A DNA stretch of 64,000 bases from Blastochloris viridis. Lineage in GTDB: Bacteria > Pseudomonadota > Alphaproteobacteria > Rhizobiales > Xanthobacteraceae. Made by a program: the position numbers and the translations under genes. The DNA lies in contig NZ_CP012946.1 of the NCBI RefSeq assembly GCF_001402875.1, positions 1,962,001 to 2,026,000 of the forward strand. The letters run 5' to 3'. Numbering within the stretch: the first letter of the stretch is position 1; each line of letters begins with the position of its first letter. The notes beneath the pieces are model-generated. The model was not told the origin of the DNA and did no database searches. It saw only the letters and a program-made list of their open reading frames with translations. Positions 46,390 to 55,199 of this stretch are shown here, piece by piece.

Positions 46390-47657
46390 GCAGCCCGCCT
46401 CTCGCCGCAACCGCGGAGCCCCGCTCCGCCGGCCGGGCCACCGTTCAAGCGGTCGCCGCCTCGACCTACGCCGCCGCGATGGTCGCGATGTTCTTCATCT
46501 ACACCATCCTGCCGGCGACGCTGCGCCAAGCCGGCCACCCGCCCGAGGTGGTCGGCATGGTCTTCCTTGCCTATCTGCCCTACGCGCTGCGGGTGGCATG
46601 GGCGCCGCTGGTCGAGCGCTGGGCGGCCGGGCAAGCCTCGCGCCACCGCGCGGCGCTGCGGCTGTTCCTCATCGCCGCTGTTCTGGCGATGCTGGCGCTG
46701 CTGGCGGTGGATCCGGCCACCTCGGTGTGGCCGCTGCTCGGCCTCAGCACGCTGGTGGTGACGCTGCTCGTCACCGCCATGACGGCGAGCGACGCCTATC
46801 TGGTCGCCATGGTGGGCGCCGCCGACCGGCAGCGTTCGGCGGTCCAGCAGGGCATCGCCGCGGCGGCCGGCGGCACCGCTCTCGGTGTCGCCATGCTCGT
46901 GCTCGGCGATCACGGCTGGCGCGGGATCGTCGTCGCCGTGGCGACACTATCCTTCGTGGTCGCGCTCCCCGCCCTGATGCTGCCGGACCGGCTGGGGGAG
47001 AGGCTCACGGCGACGGCAGGGCCACAGCGGGCGGGCCTGTGGACGTTCTTCAATAGCCCGGTGGTGCGGCGGCGGCTGGCGATCTCGGTGTTCGTGCACG
47101 GCGCCTTCGGTCTCGCCTCCGGCGCACTGCCGATCCTGCAGGTCGATGCCGGCCTCAGCGTTGGCGAGATCGGCCTTCTATCGGCGGTCGGCGCCAATAT
47201 CGTCGGCCTTGCGGCGTCGCTGCTGGTCGGCGCCGGCATGGTCCGCTTCGGAGCCTGGCGAGCACTCGCCGCGCTCTGCGTCGCCTCCCTCGTCGGCTTC
47301 GGGACCGCAGCCGTAGCGGGCTCGGCGATCTTCGATTGGAGCGCCGTCATCGCCCTCACCTTCCTGGTGATGGGCACGTCCTACGCCTTCTTCGTCGTCT
47401 ATCGCGCCCTCACCCTCATCGTGTGCCAAGGCGAGCGCGCCGCCACCCAGGCGGCCGCCCTCGCCTGCGCCGACTCGCTGATCTCGATCGTGGCGGCCAC
47501 TGCGTCGGGCGCGGCGATCGCCGCGCTCGGCCTCAACGGGTTGTTCGCTGTCGTCGCCGCCCTCGTCTCGATCGGCACGGTGATCGCCGTGGTCATCTCG
47601 GCCGGACCCGAGGTCCGCGCCCTCCTTCGCCACCCTTCCCTGGAACAACCGCAATGA
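46386..47657 (+). CDS. MFS permease, RhtX/FptX-like siderophore transporter
   Basis: A 423-residue, about twelve-helix major facilitator. The segment LAYLPYALRVAWAPLVERW is typical of the AmpG/RhtX/FptX group, which moves ferric siderophores such as rhizobactin 1021 or pyochelin across the inner membrane. It overlaps the second ABC gene and the receptor gene by 4 bases each (ATGA). Its place corresponds to ybtX in yersiniabactin islands. Confidence 0.83.
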   Translation: MSSPPLAATAEPRSAGRATVQAVAASTYAAAMVAMFFIYTILPATLRQAGHPPEVVGMVFLAYLPYALRVAWAPLVERWAAGQASRHRAALRLFLIAAVLAMLALLAVDPATSVWPLLGLSTLVVTLLVTAMTASDAYLVAMVGAADRQRSAVQQGIAAAAGGTALGVAMLVLGDHGWRGIVVAVATLSFVVALPALMLPDRLGERLTATAGPQRAGLWTFFNSPVVRRRLAISVFVHGAFGLASGALPILQVDAGLSVGEIGLLSAVGANIVGLAASLLVGAGMVRFGAWRALAALCVASLVGFGTAAVAGSAIFDWSAVIALTFLVMGTSYAFFVVYRALTLIVCQGERAATQAAALACADSLISIVAATASGAAIAALGLNGLFAVVAALVSIGTVIAVVISAGPEVRALLRHPSLEQPQ

Positions 47658-49867
47658 TGGGGATCCCTTTGCGCCGATCCACGATACTGCTGGCATCGTC
47701 TCTGCTCTGCTCAACTGCACTGACGCCGGCCTATGCCGAGCCGGAGACCCAGAGCGAGAACGGCATCGAGACCGAGACGATCGAGGAGATCACCGTCACT
47801 GCCCGCAAGCGGACCGAGAAGCTGCGTGACATTCCGTTCTCGGTCGAAACCATCAGCCGCACCGAGCTTGAAGAGAAGCGGATCGTCGACGGCACCACGG
47901 CGCTGCGCGACATCGCCGGCGCGGTGAAGCCCTCCTTCGGCGACCGCTCGAACGACTTCATCATCATGCGCGGCGTCGGCGCCGTGCTGTTTCCCTTGAG
48001 CCCCGACGACAGTTCGGTGCTGACCTTCATTGATGGCGCGCCGACCTCGATCGCCGCCTCGAACTCAGCCTATTTCGACCTGCAGCGGGTCGAGGTGCTG
48101 AAAGGACCGCAATCGACGCTGTTCGGCCGCAACACCTCGGGCGGCGCCATCAATCTGATTCCGATCCTGCCGAGCGAGACGCCCGAAGGCTATGTCGGGG
48201 TCGAGTACGGCACCGACAATCACCGCCTCATCGAGGGCGCGTTGGCCGGCGCCATCGTGCCGGAAAAGGTGGCCGGCCGCGTCGCCTTCCGCGCCCGCGG
48301 TATCGACGGCTTCCTCTCCAACACCGAAGGCCCCGAACTGGGCGACGAAACCTCCTATGTCGGGCGCGGCTCGCTGCTGTTCACCCCCAACGAGCGCACC
48401 CGCTGGCTGATCAGCGCCAGCGGCGAGAAGACGGACCTCTCGCCGATCTACTACACGCTGCAGGGCGATGGCATGGAGAAACTCGCCGGCTATTCGGTGG
48501 CCGATGAGACCCTCGAATTCGTCAATCTGAACTCAAAGTTCGAATACGCCTTCGACGCCTTCACCTTCACCGCCCAGACCTCCTACCACAAGGCCGATAC
48601 CGTCTCGCGCTACAACGCGCTCGACACCTATCTCGCCAGCGCGATGTCGGGCCTGCCGACCTCGATGTTCGCCGATCCGGACACCAATCACATCTACTGG
48701 ACCCGGCACGAGAGCCGCGCCACCCAGGAGTTCCGCCTCACCTCCAATCCCGGCTCCAGCCTCTCCTGGATCGCCGGCGCGGTCGGCTACCAGGACACCG
48801 CGAACCTGATCCAAAGCGTCAGCTTGTGGCTCTACGGCCCGCTCATGGCCGGCACCGACGACTACAACCAGACCACCACCGGCGCTGCGGTGTTCGGCGA
48901 GGTTACGCTCCCGGTGTGGGACAAGCTGAAATGGACGGTGGGCGGTCGCCTGACCCACGAAAGCAAGGACTTCGACAACCTCTACACCTCCGACGGCACC
49001 ACGATGGCGATCCCGTCATTCGCCGAACAAGGCACGATGTCCTACGGCTTCTGGACCGGTCGCACCTCGCTCGCCTATGAGTGGTCGCCGAACCTGTCGA
49101 GCTGGGCCAGCGTGGCGCGCGGCTACAAGGGCGGCGGCTACGGCGTCTTTAACCGAGCCGCACCATTCGGCGTCGCCCGCGACCCGTACGATCCGACCTC
49201 GATGATCGCCTACGAGATCGGCAGCCGCGGCTCGTTCCTGGACAATCGCCTGAACCTGTCAGGCGCCCTGTTCTACAACGACGTCTCGCAGGAGCAGATC
49301 ACCGCCTTCAACACCCTGACGCTTGAATCGATGGCGCTCAATGTCGACGTCCAGAACTGGGGCGGCGAGCTTGAGGGCAGCTATCGCCTCGCCGAGGGCT
49401 GGGACGTCGGCTTCGGCGCCGCCTACACCCAGGGTGAACTGCTCAACGTGACGTCGGTCCTCGCCGCTCTCGTGCCTGGACTTGTGGACGGCAACAAGAT
49501 CCCCGGCGTGCCGGAGTGGACCTTCAAGGCCTCGCTCGCCCACCGCACCCACGTCGAGAAGCTCGGGCTCGACGCCCAGCTCGGCGACGCCCAGGCCTAC
49601 TGGCGGCTGGATTACAGCTTCATCGGCGAGCGCTTCGCGGAGGCCGGCAATCTGTTTCTGCTCGAAGCCTCCCACCTATTGGCGGCGCGGGCCGGCCTGG
49701 AGTGGGAGAAGCGGGAATTCTATCTGTTCGGCAGCAATCTGCTGAACGACGAGACGATCTCATTCGGTCAGGCCTACGGCCTGTCCGCCGCCACCGGCGA
49801 GCAGATTTCCGGCGTGAGCTACGTCCGCGGCCGCACCTTCGGGCTCGGCGCCAAGGTGCGGCTGTGA
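47654..49867 (+). CDS. TonB-dependent outer-membrane siderophore receptor
   Basis: A 737-residue outer-membrane receptor with a signal peptide ending near TPAYA-EPE. The plug domain starts with EEITVTARKRTEKLRDIPFS and contains RVEVLKGPQSTLFGRNTSGG, the standard plug finish. The rest is a 22-strand barrel ending RTFGLGAKVRL. It resembles FyuA/FptA-type receptors by context. ATG at 47654 or 47657; the former overlaps the MFS stop. Confidence 0.92.
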   Translation: MMGIPLRRSTILLASSLLCSTALTPAYAEPETQSENGIETETIEEITVTARKRTEKLRDIPFSVETISRTELEEKRIVDGTTALRDIAGAVKPSFGDRSNDFIIMRGVGAVLFPLSPDDSSVLTFIDGAPTSIAASNSAYFDLQRVEVLKGPQSTLFGRNTSGGAINLIPILPSETPEGYVGVEYGTDNHRLIEGALAGAIVPEKVAGRVAFRARGIDGFLSNTEGPELGDETSYVGRGSLLFTPNERTRWLISASGEKTDLSPIYYTLQGDGMEKLAGYSVADETLEFVNLNSKFEYAFDAFTFTAQTSYHKADTVSRYNALDTYLASAMSGLPTSMFADPDTNHIYWTRHESRATQEFRLTSNPGSSLSWIAGAVGYQDTANLIQSVSLWLYGPLMAGTDDYNQTTTGAAVFGEVTLPVWDKLKWTVGGRLTHESKDFDNLYTSDGTTMAIPSFAEQGTMSYGFWTGRTSLAYEWSPNLSSWASVARGYKGGGYGVFNRAAPFGVARDPYDPTSMIAYEIGSRGSFLDNRLNLSGALFYNDVSQEQITAFNTLTLESMALNVDVQNWGGELEGSYRLAEGWDVGFGAAYTQGELLNVTSVLAALVPGLVDGNKIPGVPEWTFKASLAHRTHVEKLGLDAQLGDAQAYWRLDYSFIGERFAEAGNLFLLEASHLLAARAGLEWEKREFYLFGSNLLNDETISFGQAYGLSAATGEQISGVSYVRGRTFGLGAKVRL

Positions 49868-49894
49868 CCGCGTCCATGGTTGCGAGGGCGTGAC

Positions 49895-50533
49895 ATGCAC
49901 ACGGTGGACATGACGCCGCTGGGGCTGTTCCTGTCGGCCGGCTGGGTCGGCCGCAGCGTGATCCTGGCGCTGACCGCAGCCTCGATCTGGTGCTGGGTGG
50001 CGATGGTCGAGGTCTGGCTCGGCCATCGCAGCCTCAAGAGCGCGCTCAAAGCGGCCGCGCGCGGCGAGGTGCCCGCGCTCCTCACCGGCGTCGAGCGTGC
50101 CGGCGTCGAGGCCGCGCGCCTTCACATCGCCGCCGAGAGCGTCGCCGAGCGGCGCACCCGCATCGGCGAGGCGATGGGGCGCGAGGCGGACATCGTGATG
50201 ATGCGGCTCGAACGCGGCCTGCCCGCTCTGGCGATGATCGCCTCCGCCGCGCCGTTCATCGGCCTGTTCGGCACGGTGTGGGGCATCATGTCGAGCTTCA
50301 TGGGCATCGCCGCGGCGCAGGACACCAGCCTCGCCGTGGTGGCGCCGGGCATTGCCGAGGCGTTGGCGGCGACCGCCATTGGTCTCGCCGCGGCCATCCC
50401 CGCCTCGCTCGGCTACAACCGCCTCGCCGCCGTGCTCGGCCACGCCGGGCAGCGGCTCCGCCATCACGTCGAACACCGCGCCGTGCAGTTCGGCATCAAT
50501 GCCGTTCCTCCCATTGACGGAGAGACGCGATGA
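49895..50533 (+). CDS. exbB: ExbB/TolQ family proton-channel protein
   Basis: A 212-residue inner-membrane protein with three helices (about residues 15-38, 110-135 and 145-170). The loop FIGLFGTVWGIMSSFMGIA and the helix with AEALAATAIGLAAAIPA carry the conserved Thr and Ala residues of the proton path. GAGGG lies 6 bases before the ATG. It is dedicated to the receptor of this operon. The N-terminus lacks the long periplasmic extension found in many alphaproteobacterial ExbB proteins. Confidence 0.9.
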   Translation: MHTVDMTPLGLFLSAGWVGRSVILALTAASIWCWVAMVEVWLGHRSLKSALKAAARGEVPALLTGVERAGVEAARLHIAAESVAERRTRIGEAMGREADIVMMRLERGLPALAMIASAAPFIGLFGTVWGIMSSFMGIAAAQDTSLAVVAPGIAEALAATAIGLAAAIPASLGYNRLAAVLGHAGQRLRHHVEHRAVQFGINAVPPIDGETR

Positions 50534-51027
50534 GCCTCGGTGGATTCGGAGGGTCGCGGCCCGGCGGGCACCGGCCGTCGGCCGAGATCAACGTGACGCC
50601 GCTGGTCGACGTCATGCTGGTGCTGCTGGTGGTGTTCATGATCACCGCGCCGCTGCTGGCGGCGGGCCTGAAGCTCGATCTGCCGCGCGCCTCCACGGCA
50701 AAGCCGCTTGATCCGAAGGATCCGGTGGTGGTGTCGGTCGATCGCGACGGCCGCATCGCCGTCGACCAGGGCGCGGTCGCGCGCGAGGAACTGGCGGCAG
50801 CGGTGCTGGCGAAAATTGCCGACGGCGAGCGCACCGTGCGGGTGCGCGGCGACCGCGAACTCGCCTATGGCGAGGTCGTCGGCATCGTCGATGTTCTGGT
50901 GGCTGCCGGCATCCGCCGTATCGCGCTGGTCACCGACCCGAAGGCCGCACAACGCCCCGGCCAGGACGCGCGGAGCGGCGGCGTGGTCGAGGCGCCCGCC
51001 CCGGCGGCGAGCGCCGCCGCGCCGTGA
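50530..51027 (+). CDS. exbD: ExbD/TolR family biopolymer transport protein
   Basis: A 165-residue protein with one membrane helix (about residues 24-46). The motif AEINVTPLVDVMLVLLVVFM contains the essential membrane aspartate (LVDVMLVLL). The periplasmic domain follows. It overlaps exbB by 4 bases. The tail is alanine- and proline-rich and unlike the core family. Confidence 0.92.
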   Translation: MSLGGFGGSRPGGHRPSAEINVTPLVDVMLVLLVVFMITAPLLAAGLKLDLPRASTAKPLDPKDPVVVSVDRDGRIAVDQGAVAREELAAAVLAKIADGERTVRVRGDRELAYGEVVGIVDVLVAAGIRRIALVTDPKAAQRPGQDARSGGVVEAPAPAASAAAP

Positions 51028-51037
51028 TCGCCGCATC

Positions 51038-51730
51038 ATGAGCGTCGCCGCCAGCGCTGCCGCAGCCTATCCCCCGCTGAGCCGCGGACGGCGGGCGGGC
51101 CTCATCGCCCTGGTCACGGCTGTGCACGCATCGGCCTTGATCGTCCTGCCCAGTCCTGAGCCCGCGCAGGCCCCGCCCGGGGAAGTCGAGATCACGTTCG
51201 TCGTCGAATCGCCCGCCACCGAGCCCGCCGATGCCGTCCCCGATCCGCTGCCGCCGGAGCCCCAACCGGAACCCGAGCCGGAGCCCATCCCCGAGCCACC
51301 GCCGGACCAGATCGTCACGCCCGAGCCGGAGCCGACCATCGCCCCCGAGCCGCGCCCGGCTCCCTCGCACCCGAAACCGGAGGCCGAACCGGTGCCGCGC
51401 CGCACTGAGCCCAAGCGCCCCAGCGCGCGGCCGGTTGCGCAGCCGGGCGAACCCTCCCCCACCGCGCGGCCCGGCCGCGACCCCGGCTACGCCACGCGGG
51501 TGCGGGCCATTCTCCAGGCGCGAGTCGACAGCCTCGGCCTGGAGGTGTCCGGCGTCGTCGCTGTGGCGTTCACCGTCGGGCCGGGCGGAAAACTCGTCTC
51601 GCACCGGCTGGTGCGCGCGTCCGGCAACTTCGCCATCGACCGCGCCATTCGCGCCGTGCTCGCCAGCATCTCGTTTCCCCCGCCGCCCGGCGGAAGCTTC
51701 GCCGGCAACGTCTCCATCCGCATACGTTAG
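51038..51730 (+). CDS. tonB: TonB energy-transducing protein
   Basis: A 230-residue inner-membrane anchored protein. One helix lies near residues 21-37; then a Pro/Glu-rich spacer (about 45-130, with repeats of PEPEPEP and PEPRPAP) spans the periplasm; the C-terminal domain (about 145-230) has YATRVRAILQARVDSLG and the SFPPPPGGSF end. It starts 10 bases after exbD. The operon thus carries a private energising complex. Confidence 0.9.
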   Translation: MSVAASAAAAYPPLSRGRRAGLIALVTAVHASALIVLPSPEPAQAPPGEVEITFVVESPATEPADAVPDPLPPEPQPEPEPEPIPEPPPDQIVTPEPEPTIAPEPRPAPSHPKPEAEPVPRRTEPKRPSARPVAQPGEPSPTARPGRDPGYATRVRAILQARVDSLGLEVSGVVAVAFTVGPGGKLVSHRLVRASGNFAIDRAIRAVLASISFPPPPGGSFAGNVSIRIR

Positions 51731-51742
51731 GAGCCTCTGTCC

Positions 51743-52402
51743 ATGCAGCCACGCACCCTCATCGGCATCGTCGTTCCCCTCGCCCTGCTCACCTCCTATG
51801 TTCTGTTCGCCGATAGCGGCGACTGGGGCACGCGGGCGTTCGTCGCCGGCAGCCTGACGATGTGGGTCTTGCGCAATCTCTACGTCCACACCCGCAACGG
51901 CCCGCTCGTCGAGACCCGCATGGACGTCACCGAAAGGCTCGTGCTCGTTGCCGCCGCCCTCGGCGTCATGGTGCTGCCGTTCGCGACGATCTTCTGGCCG
52001 TGGCCGGCCGAATGGGTGGTGCCCGCCAGCCCTGCCGCGATCATCGCCGGCGCCATCATTTACCTGATCGCCGATCTCCTGTTCTGGCGCTCGCACGCCG
52101 ATCTCGGCCGGCAATGGTCGCCGACCCTCGAAATCAAGCAGGACCACGCGCTGATCACGCGCGGCGTCTATCGCTGGATCCGCCACCCGATGTACGCCGC
52201 GATGTGGCTGATGGCGATCGCGCAGGCGCTGCTGCTGCCGCACTGGGCCGGCGCGCTGTCCGGCCTCGTCGGCTTCGGCGCGGTCTATGTCACGCGCATC
52301 AACCGCGAAGAGGCGATGATGCGCGATCTGTTCGGCCCGGCCTGGGACGACTACGCCCGCCGCACCGGTCGGCTCCTGCCGCGCTGGCGCGGCTCGATGT
52401 GA
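51743..52402 (+). CDS. Isoprenylcysteine carboxyl methyltransferase-like membrane protein
   Basis: A 219-residue protein with about five membrane helices. GVYRWIRHPMY (141-151) and the C-terminal NREEAMMRDLFGPAWDDYARR are the SAM- and substrate-binding motifs of the ICMT/PEMT family. Bacterial members methylate small molecules or lipids and the natural substrate is mostly unknown. AGGAG lies 8 bases before the ATG, 12 bases after tonB, so it belongs to the siderophore operon; a role in modifying the siderophore or the membrane is possible. Confidence 0.85.
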   Translation: MQPRTLIGIVVPLALLTSYVLFADSGDWGTRAFVAGSLTMWVLRNLYVHTRNGPLVETRMDVTERLVLVAAALGVMVLPFATIFWPWPAEWVVPASPAAIIAGAIIYLIADLLFWRSHADLGRQWSPTLEIKQDHALITRGVYRWIRHPMYAAMWLMAIAQALLLPHWAGALSGLVGFGAVYVTRINREEAMMRDLFGPAWDDYARRTGRLLPRWRGSM

Positions 52403-52423
52403 CGGGCGGGAAAAGGCACGCCA

Positions 52424-52452
52424 GCGCCGGGGACGATCGATCGCCCCGGCGC
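52424..52452. terminator. GC-rich hairpin between convergent genes
   Basis: GCGCCGGGG (52424-52432) pairs perfectly with CCCCGGCGC (52444-52452); the loop is itself palindromic (CGATCGATCG). It lies between the end of the iron operon and the convergent CDF gene. No U-tract, so terminator activity is only probable. Confidence 0.5.
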
Positions 52453-52461
52453 CGGCCGCAG

Positions 52462-53229
52462 TCAGTGGAGGTGCGCGTGGTTGTGCCCGTGCCGATGTCC
52501 ATGCCCATCGTCATGCACATGGCCGTGGCTGGAAAGCGCGCCGAGGTCCTGTCCGGTGCGGTATTCCCGCCACGCCTGGCGCAGGATCTGTAGCGAGGAA
52601 CTGAGGAACAGGCCGGCCATCGCCGCCGCGACCACCAGGTCCGGCCACGCCGTGGTGGTGCCCCACACGCTCGCCGCCGCCACCATTACCGCGACATTGC
52701 CGATGGCGTCGTTGCGCGAGCACAGCCACACCGAACGCACGTTGGCGTCGCCGTCCTTGTAGCGCATCAAGAGCAGCACGCTGGCGAGATTGGCGATCAG
52801 CGCCATGAGGCCGACCACCCCCATCACCTCCGCCCGCGGCACCCCCAGCACGACAAGCTGATAGGCGGTCGAGCCCAGCACCCACAGCCCCATCAGCGAC
52901 AGGCTGGCACCCTTGACGAGCGCCGCCGTCGCCCGGACCTTCAGCGACATGCCGATTACGGCGAGGCTCATGCCGTAGGTCAGGGTGTCACCCAGAAAGT
53001 CCAGCGCGTCGGCCTGCAGCGCCTGGGAGCCGGCGGCCTGACCCGCCGCCATCTCAACGACGAACATGACGCCGTTGATCGCGATCACCGTCCACAACGC
53101 GCGCTTGTAGCGCGGGTCCACCCCGTCGAACACCGGGTTGCCGTGGCAGCCGCAGGCCGCGGTCGCGCCCTTCGCCGCCACTTCGGCCTGCTCGGCCGGG
53201 GCGCGGGTGTCTTGGCAAGCATCACACAT
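52462..53229 (-). CDS. Cation diffusion facilitator (CDF) metal exporter
   Basis: A 255-residue proton/metal antiporter in the inner membrane. It starts with a cysteine-bearing tail (MCDACQD ... CGCHG), has six membrane helices, and ends in a His-rich tail (HGHVHDDGHGHRHGHNHAHLH split by position 235-255). The helix-2 site is LDFLGD and the helix-5 site is CSRNDAIGN, so Cys stands where many zinc CDFs have His. The ATG at 53229 follows AAGGA by 10 bases. It is controlled by the divergent MerR gene through the site at 53262-53292. Confidence 0.87.
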   Translation of the reverse strand: MCDACQDTRAPAEQAEVAAKGATAACGCHGNPVFDGVDPRYKRALWTVIAINGVMFVVEMAAGQAAGSQALQADALDFLGDTLTYGMSLAVIGMSLKVRATAALVKGASLSLMGLWVLGSTAYQLVVLGVPRAEVMGVVGLMALIANLASVLLLMRYKDGDANVRSVWLCSRNDAIGNVAVMVAAASVWGTTTAWPDLVVAAAMAGLFLSSSLQILRQAWREYRTGQDLGALSSHGHVHDDGHGHRHGHNHAHLH

Positions 53230-53261
53230 CGTTGAGCGTTCCTTTCGCATGTCGTCAGGTG

Positions 53262-53292
53262 ACGCTACATTCTCCAGTCGCTGGAGGATCAA
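53262..53292 (-). promoter_or_regulatory. MerR-type promoter-operator of the CDF gene
   Basis: Reading leftward: -35 TTGATC (53292-53287), then the palindrome CTCCAGCGACTGGAG (53286-53272), then -10 TAGCGT (53267-53262). The 19-base spacer is longer than standard, as in MerR-activated promoters such as PzntA, whose operator has the same geometry. Confidence 0.75.
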
Positions 53293-53303
53293 GGGCCTTG
53301 TCC

Positions 53304-53831
53304 ATGACATCGCTGTCGATCGGCGAACTGTCCCGCCAGGCTGGCGTGAAAGTGCCGACCATTCGGTTCTATGAGGAAATCGGGCTTCTGCCGTCGCCGT
53401 TGCGCACTGCGAGCAACCGGCGCGTCTTCGACGTCGACGCCGTGCGGCGGCTACGCTTCATCCGCCACGCCCGCGAACTGGGCTTCGAGGTCGACGCGAT
53501 CCGCGCCTTGCTGCGCCTCAGCGACGCGCCACAAGCCTCGTGCGCCGAGGCCGACCGCATCGCCCGCCACCATCTCGCCGAGGTCGAGGAGCGCATCGTC
53601 CGCCTCACCGCGTTGCGCGCCGAACTCCAGCGCATGGTGGAGGACTGCGGCCATGGCCACGTTTGCGACTGCCGGGTGATCGAGGTGATCGCCGACCACC
53701 GGCTGTGCCGGCACCACGAGCACGACAGCCCGGCGCGGCGGCCGAGACCGGCGTCGCCGCCCTCGCCTGCCCGACCGGATCGGCCCCGGCGCGGCGGGCG
53801 GCACGGAACGGCCGCAGCCGGCGATGACTGA
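53304..53831 (+). CDS. MerR family metal-responsive regulator
   Basis: A 175-residue activator of the CadR/PbrR/ZntR type. The helix-turn-helix is SIGELSRQAGVKVPTIRFYE at the N-terminus; a long dimer helix follows. Metal ligands fit Cys in QASCAEAD near residue 79 and the loop DCGHGHVCDC near residues 114-123. The C-terminal 35 residues are Arg/Pro-rich. Divergent from the CDF gene, which it probably switches on in response to zinc, cadmium, lead or cobalt. The ATG at 53304 gives the usual family start. Confidence 0.9.
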   Translation: MTSLSIGELSRQAGVKVPTIRFYEEIGLLPSPLRTASNRRVFDVDAVRRLRFIRHARELGFEVDAIRALLRLSDAPQASCAEADRIARHHLAEVEERIVRLTALRAELQRMVEDCGHGHVCDCRVIEVIADHRLCRHHEHDSPARRPRPASPPSPARPDRPRRGGRHGTAAAGDD

Positions 53832-53865
53832 TGCAAGGTCTACGCGATCAGGCCGGAAAATCGCA

Positions 53866-54099
53866 TCACGCCAGCCACTGCGCGATGTCCTCGGCCTTGG
53901 GCAGGCCGCCGGCATGGACCACCTTGCCGTCGATGACGATGCCGGGCGTCGAGGCGATGCCAAAGGAGGCAATGGCGGCGTAATCGGTGACCTTCTCGAT
54001 CGCGACCGCCACGCCGAGCCGGTCGGCCTCGGTCTGCACCATCTCGGCGGTGGTCTGGCAGCGCTTGCAGCCGGGGCCGAGCACCTTGATGTCCTTCAT
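53866..54099 (-). CDS. Thioredoxin-fold small protein (MTH895-like)
   Basis: A 77-residue redox protein with the active site GPGCKRC (C11, C14) and the cis-proline STPGIVIDG. AGGAG lies 6 bases before the ATG. It follows the permease gene by 14 bases in an ArsR-led operon. Such small thioredoxins are regularly found beside DUF318 permeases and may reduce or hand over the metalloid substrate. Confidence 0.88.
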   Translation of the reverse strand: MKDIKVLGPGCKRCQTTAEMVQTEADRLGVAVAIEKVTDYAAIASFGIASTPGIVIDGKVVHAGGLPKAEDIAQWLA

Positions 54100-54113
54100 G
54101 GTTTTCTCCTTTG

Positions 54114-55199
54114 TCAGGCAAACAGCGCGTTGAACAGGAAGCCGACCGCCAGGATGCCGAGCCCGACCACGGCGACGAACACCGCGATGAGCCGGCCTTT
54201 CAGCACCTTGTGCAGGATGATCAGCTCGGGCGCCGAGAGTGCGATCACGCTCATCATGAAGGCCAGCACGGTGCCGAGCGCGGCGCCCTTGCCGAGCAGC
54301 GCCTCGACCACCGGAATGATGCCGGCGGCGTTGGAATACATGGGAATGCCCACCACCACCGCGGCCGGCACCGACCACCACGCCTCGCGGCCCATGATCG
54401 CGGCGAGCAGCTCGGCCGGCACGTAGCCGTGGATCAGCGCGCCGGCGGCGATGCCGGCGATCACCCACGTCCACACCTTGCCAACGATGTCGGCCACCGC
54501 GTCGAGCCCGGCTTTGAGGCGGTCGACGATGGTGAGGCGCTGGCCGGGAAGCTCGACCGCGCCGGCCCGCACATTGCGCACCCAGTCCTGCAGCCAGCCC
54601 TCCAGATGCAGCCGGCCGATCACCCAGCCGGCGACGATGGCGATGAGGAGGCCGAAGCCGAGATAGGCCAGCGCCACCTGCCAGCCGAGCAGCGCCCACA
54701 GCAGGCCGAGCGCGATCTCATTGACCATCGGCGCGGCGATCAGGAACGAGAAGGTGACGCCGAGCGGCACCCCGGCCGAGACGAAGCCGATGAACAGCGG
54801 CACCGCCGAGCACGAGCAGAACGGGGTGACGATGCCGAGACAGGCCGCCGCGACGTTGCCACGCCCCTCGTGCCGGCCCGCGAGCAGCGCGCGGGTGCGC
54901 TCGGCCGAGAAGAAGCTGCGCACCACGCCCATCGCGAACACCACCAGCACCAGCAGCATCAGCACCTTGGGCGTGTCGTAGAGAAAGAACGCCACCGCCT
55001 CGGCGAGGTGGCTGCCTGGCTCCAGCGGCAGGAGGGCGGTGGCCCAGTCCGCCGCCGGCTGCAGAAAGGCGTAGGCGAGACCCCAGGCGGTGAGCGCGGC
55101 CAGCGTGCCGGCCAGCCATGCGAAGGTGCTCGGCGATGCGGTGGGATTGGGTTCGGCAGGGATGGAGTCGACGGCGGTCTTCGAGCAGCACTCGGTCAT
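54114..55199 (-). CDS. Permease of the DUF318/ArsP family
   Basis: A 361-residue membrane protein with eight or more helices. The core motif TPFCSCSAVPLFIGFVSAGV (C128, C130) and GIPMYSNAAGIIPVVEALL mark the family; ArsP members export trivalent organoarsenicals. Cysteines at residues 4 and 5 add a thiol-rich N-terminus. GGAGGG lies 7 bases before the ATG. Its start overlaps the arsR stop by 4 bases. Confidence 0.85.
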   Translation of the reverse strand: MTECCSKTAVDSIPAEPNPTASPSTFAWLAGTLAALTAWGLAYAFLQPAADWATALLPLEPGSHLAEAVAFFLYDTPKVLMLLVLVVFAMGVVRSFFSAERTRALLAGRHEGRGNVAAACLGIVTPFCSCSAVPLFIGFVSAGVPLGVTFSFLIAAPMVNEIALGLLWALLGWQVALAYLGFGLLIAIVAGWVIGRLHLEGWLQDWVRNVRAGAVELPGQRLTIVDRLKAGLDAVADIVGKVWTWVIAGIAAGALIHGYVPAELLAAIMGREAWWSVPAAVVVGIPMYSNAAGIIPVVEALLGKGAALGTVLAFMMSVIALSAPELIILHKVLKGRLIAVFVAVVGLGILAVGFLFNALFA

